A DNA stretch of 64,000 bases from positions 124,001 through 188,000 of the forward strand of contig JAGFBZ010000911.1 in the NCBI GenBank assembly GCA_018398805.1, given 5' to 3'. This stretch comes from Hirundichthys speculiger (taxonomy: Eukaryota > Chordata > Actinopteri > Beloniformes > Exocoetidae). Under the pieces are notes generated by a model, which worked only from the letters and a program-made list of their open reading frames with translations, was not told the DNA's origin and ran no database searches. Positions 62,436 to 64,000 of this stretch are shown piece by piece; the first letter of the stretch is position 1, and every line of letters begins with the position of its first letter. The position numbers and the translations under genes are program-made.

Positions 62436-62439
62436 TTTT

Positions 62440-63360
62440 TGTTTTTTTTTTTAAGTTTCAGATGTTTGAAGATGGACTCTGCAGATGACTCTGAAACATC
62501 ACGTTGCTACTCAACTTCATAACGTTTGTGTCTAAACTGAGATTATTGATCAGCTGTGAACACTCACTGGCTCAGCTGATCCTCCATCAGGATCAAATCA
62601 CCTGAAATCAGAGCCAGATCAGAGAAATCAGTGAGGCTGAAGAATCGAACAGAGAAACACAAGAAATACAGTTAAAATGCTAATAGAATTGAAATGATCA
62701 AATAAAATTAAATAAATAGATACAAATCAATAAGTTAATACAATTTAAAGATATGAAGATAACAGAAATTTAAATACAAGATATTAATACCACCATATAA
62801 ACTCGAAATAAATGAAATGAAAGTGCAAATATTTAAAATTAAAAAAATGAAATTTAACATTTAAAGATATTAAACATAACTTAAAAAAGAAATGACAAAT
62901 TGAAAATTTGCAAATGTTCAAAAAGTCATCATTTCAATTTCTTTCAAAGTTTTGTAGTTTGATCACAGCTCCGTCAGACATCTCATTTATTGTAGAATAA
63001 GAACGTTTTTGAATGCAATTTGGTGAGTGTCAGTTACGTTTATAACCTCGTCTTTCGAACTGATAAAGATCGTCAACGACTAAAAAATTGAGATTGTAGA
63101 AATCCCGTCCCACTATCCCATTACTAATAAAACTTACCAGTATATTTTAAACCGAAACAATCTCAAATCAAAACAACTTTTTCAGCCGAGTTTAAAGCTT
63201 CCTCCGCAGCTTCTGATTGGACGACTGAACGAGCTGGTCTGTAACTTCCGGTCAGTCTGGAAAAGCGCAGCGCCGCTGCTGGTCAGTGTCGGTACTGCTG
63301 GTTAGTGATCCACAAAACTGAAATCAGTAAATCCCTAATCAGTCGCATGTACATATAAAA
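62440..63360. other. no recognised gene; CpG-containing segment near 63.2 kb
   Basis: Mostly AT-rich. At 63190-63300 there are GATTGG, ACTTCCGG and GCGCAGCGCCGC. These could be promoter-type motifs, but no coding exon follows within the window. Confidence 0.35.
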
Positions 63361-63364
63361 CTTC

Positions 63365-63367
<3 letters not shown>

Positions 63368-63405
<38 letters not shown>
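63368..63405. repeat. (TA)n microsatellite
   Basis: About 19 TA units. Confidence 0.95.
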
Positions 63406-63407
<2 letters not shown>

Positions 63408-63429
63408 CAGTCAGTCAATCAGTCAACAC

Positions 63430-63463
63430 ACTGATTGATTGACTGACTGACTGACTGATTGAC

Positions 63464-63562
<99 letters not shown>
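63430..63562. repeat. (GATT)n microsatellite
   Basis: About 30 GATT units, preceded by CAGTCAGTCAATCAGTCAA, which can pair with GATTGACTGACTG. Confidence 0.97.
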
Positions 63563-63923
63563 CAGGAAGCCAGCATCTGTTCTGACTGTCCTGAATGAGT
63601 CGTGCTCTTTTAGTGGGTCAGTTGGATTTTGGTTTCAGATTTTCTCTTTAACGTTTCTCTTTTCTGTATGATCTGAAGAGTCAAATATTCATTAAGGTTT
63701 GGTTTTATCTTCTGCAGGACGCAGAAACATATCTGAATACTCCTGACATGATGCTCGTTTTTAACCGTCTGGGAATTTAGATGGTTTTCACAGAAAAAAA
63801 AAAAAACTAACAAATGATCAAACAAATAAATGAGTAGACAGATAACTCACCGGAAAACTTAAAAAGAAAAATTATTCAAAATAATTTCACAGTTTTTTTT
63901 CCCACACACGCACACACGCACGC

Positions 63924-63925
<2 letters not shown>

Positions 63926-63980
<55 letters not shown>
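63926..63980. repeat. (GA)n microsatellite
   Basis: About 27 GA units after CACACGCACACGCACGCGC. Confidence 0.97.
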
Positions 63981-63982
<2 letters not shown>

Positions 63983-64000
63983 ACGTTTCCACCTGTCAGG

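Noticed and set aside
63190..63310. Possible bub1b promoter (GATTGG, ACTTCCGG, GC-rich)
   Set aside because: The bub1b N-terminal TPR exons are not found between 59.7 and 64 kb, so the start of the gene should lie outside the window; motifs alone are too weak.

Overview
This window looks like teleost fish genomic DNA. The coding exons are short, have GT-AG borders and are conserved in vertebrates. Almost every intron carries a tandem repeat. The mobile elements (Tc1-like, hAT, L2/Rex-type LINEs, a Ty3/gypsy element) are typical of ray-finned fish. Three protein-coding genes are recognisable, all on the minus strand. I rebuilt them exon by exon by joining conserved peptides and checking splice phases; nothing was aligned by computer.

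Positions 1-16817 hold most of cep43 (fgfr1op/FOP), a centrosome and ciliary-base protein. Its first coding exon is near 16.8 kb and the gene runs off the left edge. The fish gene carries an 84-codon EF-hand-like cassette between the LisH-type N-terminus and the acidic C-terminal motif. Coding exon 3 has one base too many. Its introns hold large minisatellites, a Tc1-like element at about 10.2-13.4 kb whose transposase 3' end has become a 2-kb minisatellite, and a broken L2-like LINE at 14.25-15.65 kb. A hAT-type MITE and a second LINE (16.97-19.3 kb) separate cep43 from the next gene.

Positions 21925-30520 hold the coding exons of pak6, a group II p21-activated kinase: CRIB domain, Ser/Pro-rich linker and complete kinase domain. 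Any 5' untranslated exons would lie in the repeat-rich 30.6-40 kb stretch, where I recognise no coding exon.

Positions 41523-59737 hold the central and 3' part of bub1b (BubR1), a spindle-checkpoint pseudokinase. The bub1b-pak6 order matches the human 15q15 neighbourhood. The 5' exons (TPR region) lie beyond the right edge. A segment of bub1b is present twice, at about 44.3-46.74 kb and 47.62-50.23 kb. At the junction a hAT transposase C-terminus is fused in frame to bub1b exon sequence. A Ty3/gypsy LTR retrotransposon with apparently identical 204-bp LTRs (51624-56612) sits in a bub1b intron.

The right end (59.75-64 kb) holds LINE fragments, a Tc1/mariner end, a perfect hairpin beside a long (TA)n tract, and simple repeats. 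Most long open frames in the window are translations of tandem repeats and are not genes. Several single-base frame breaks in otherwise well-conserved coding sequence suggest residual assembly indels.
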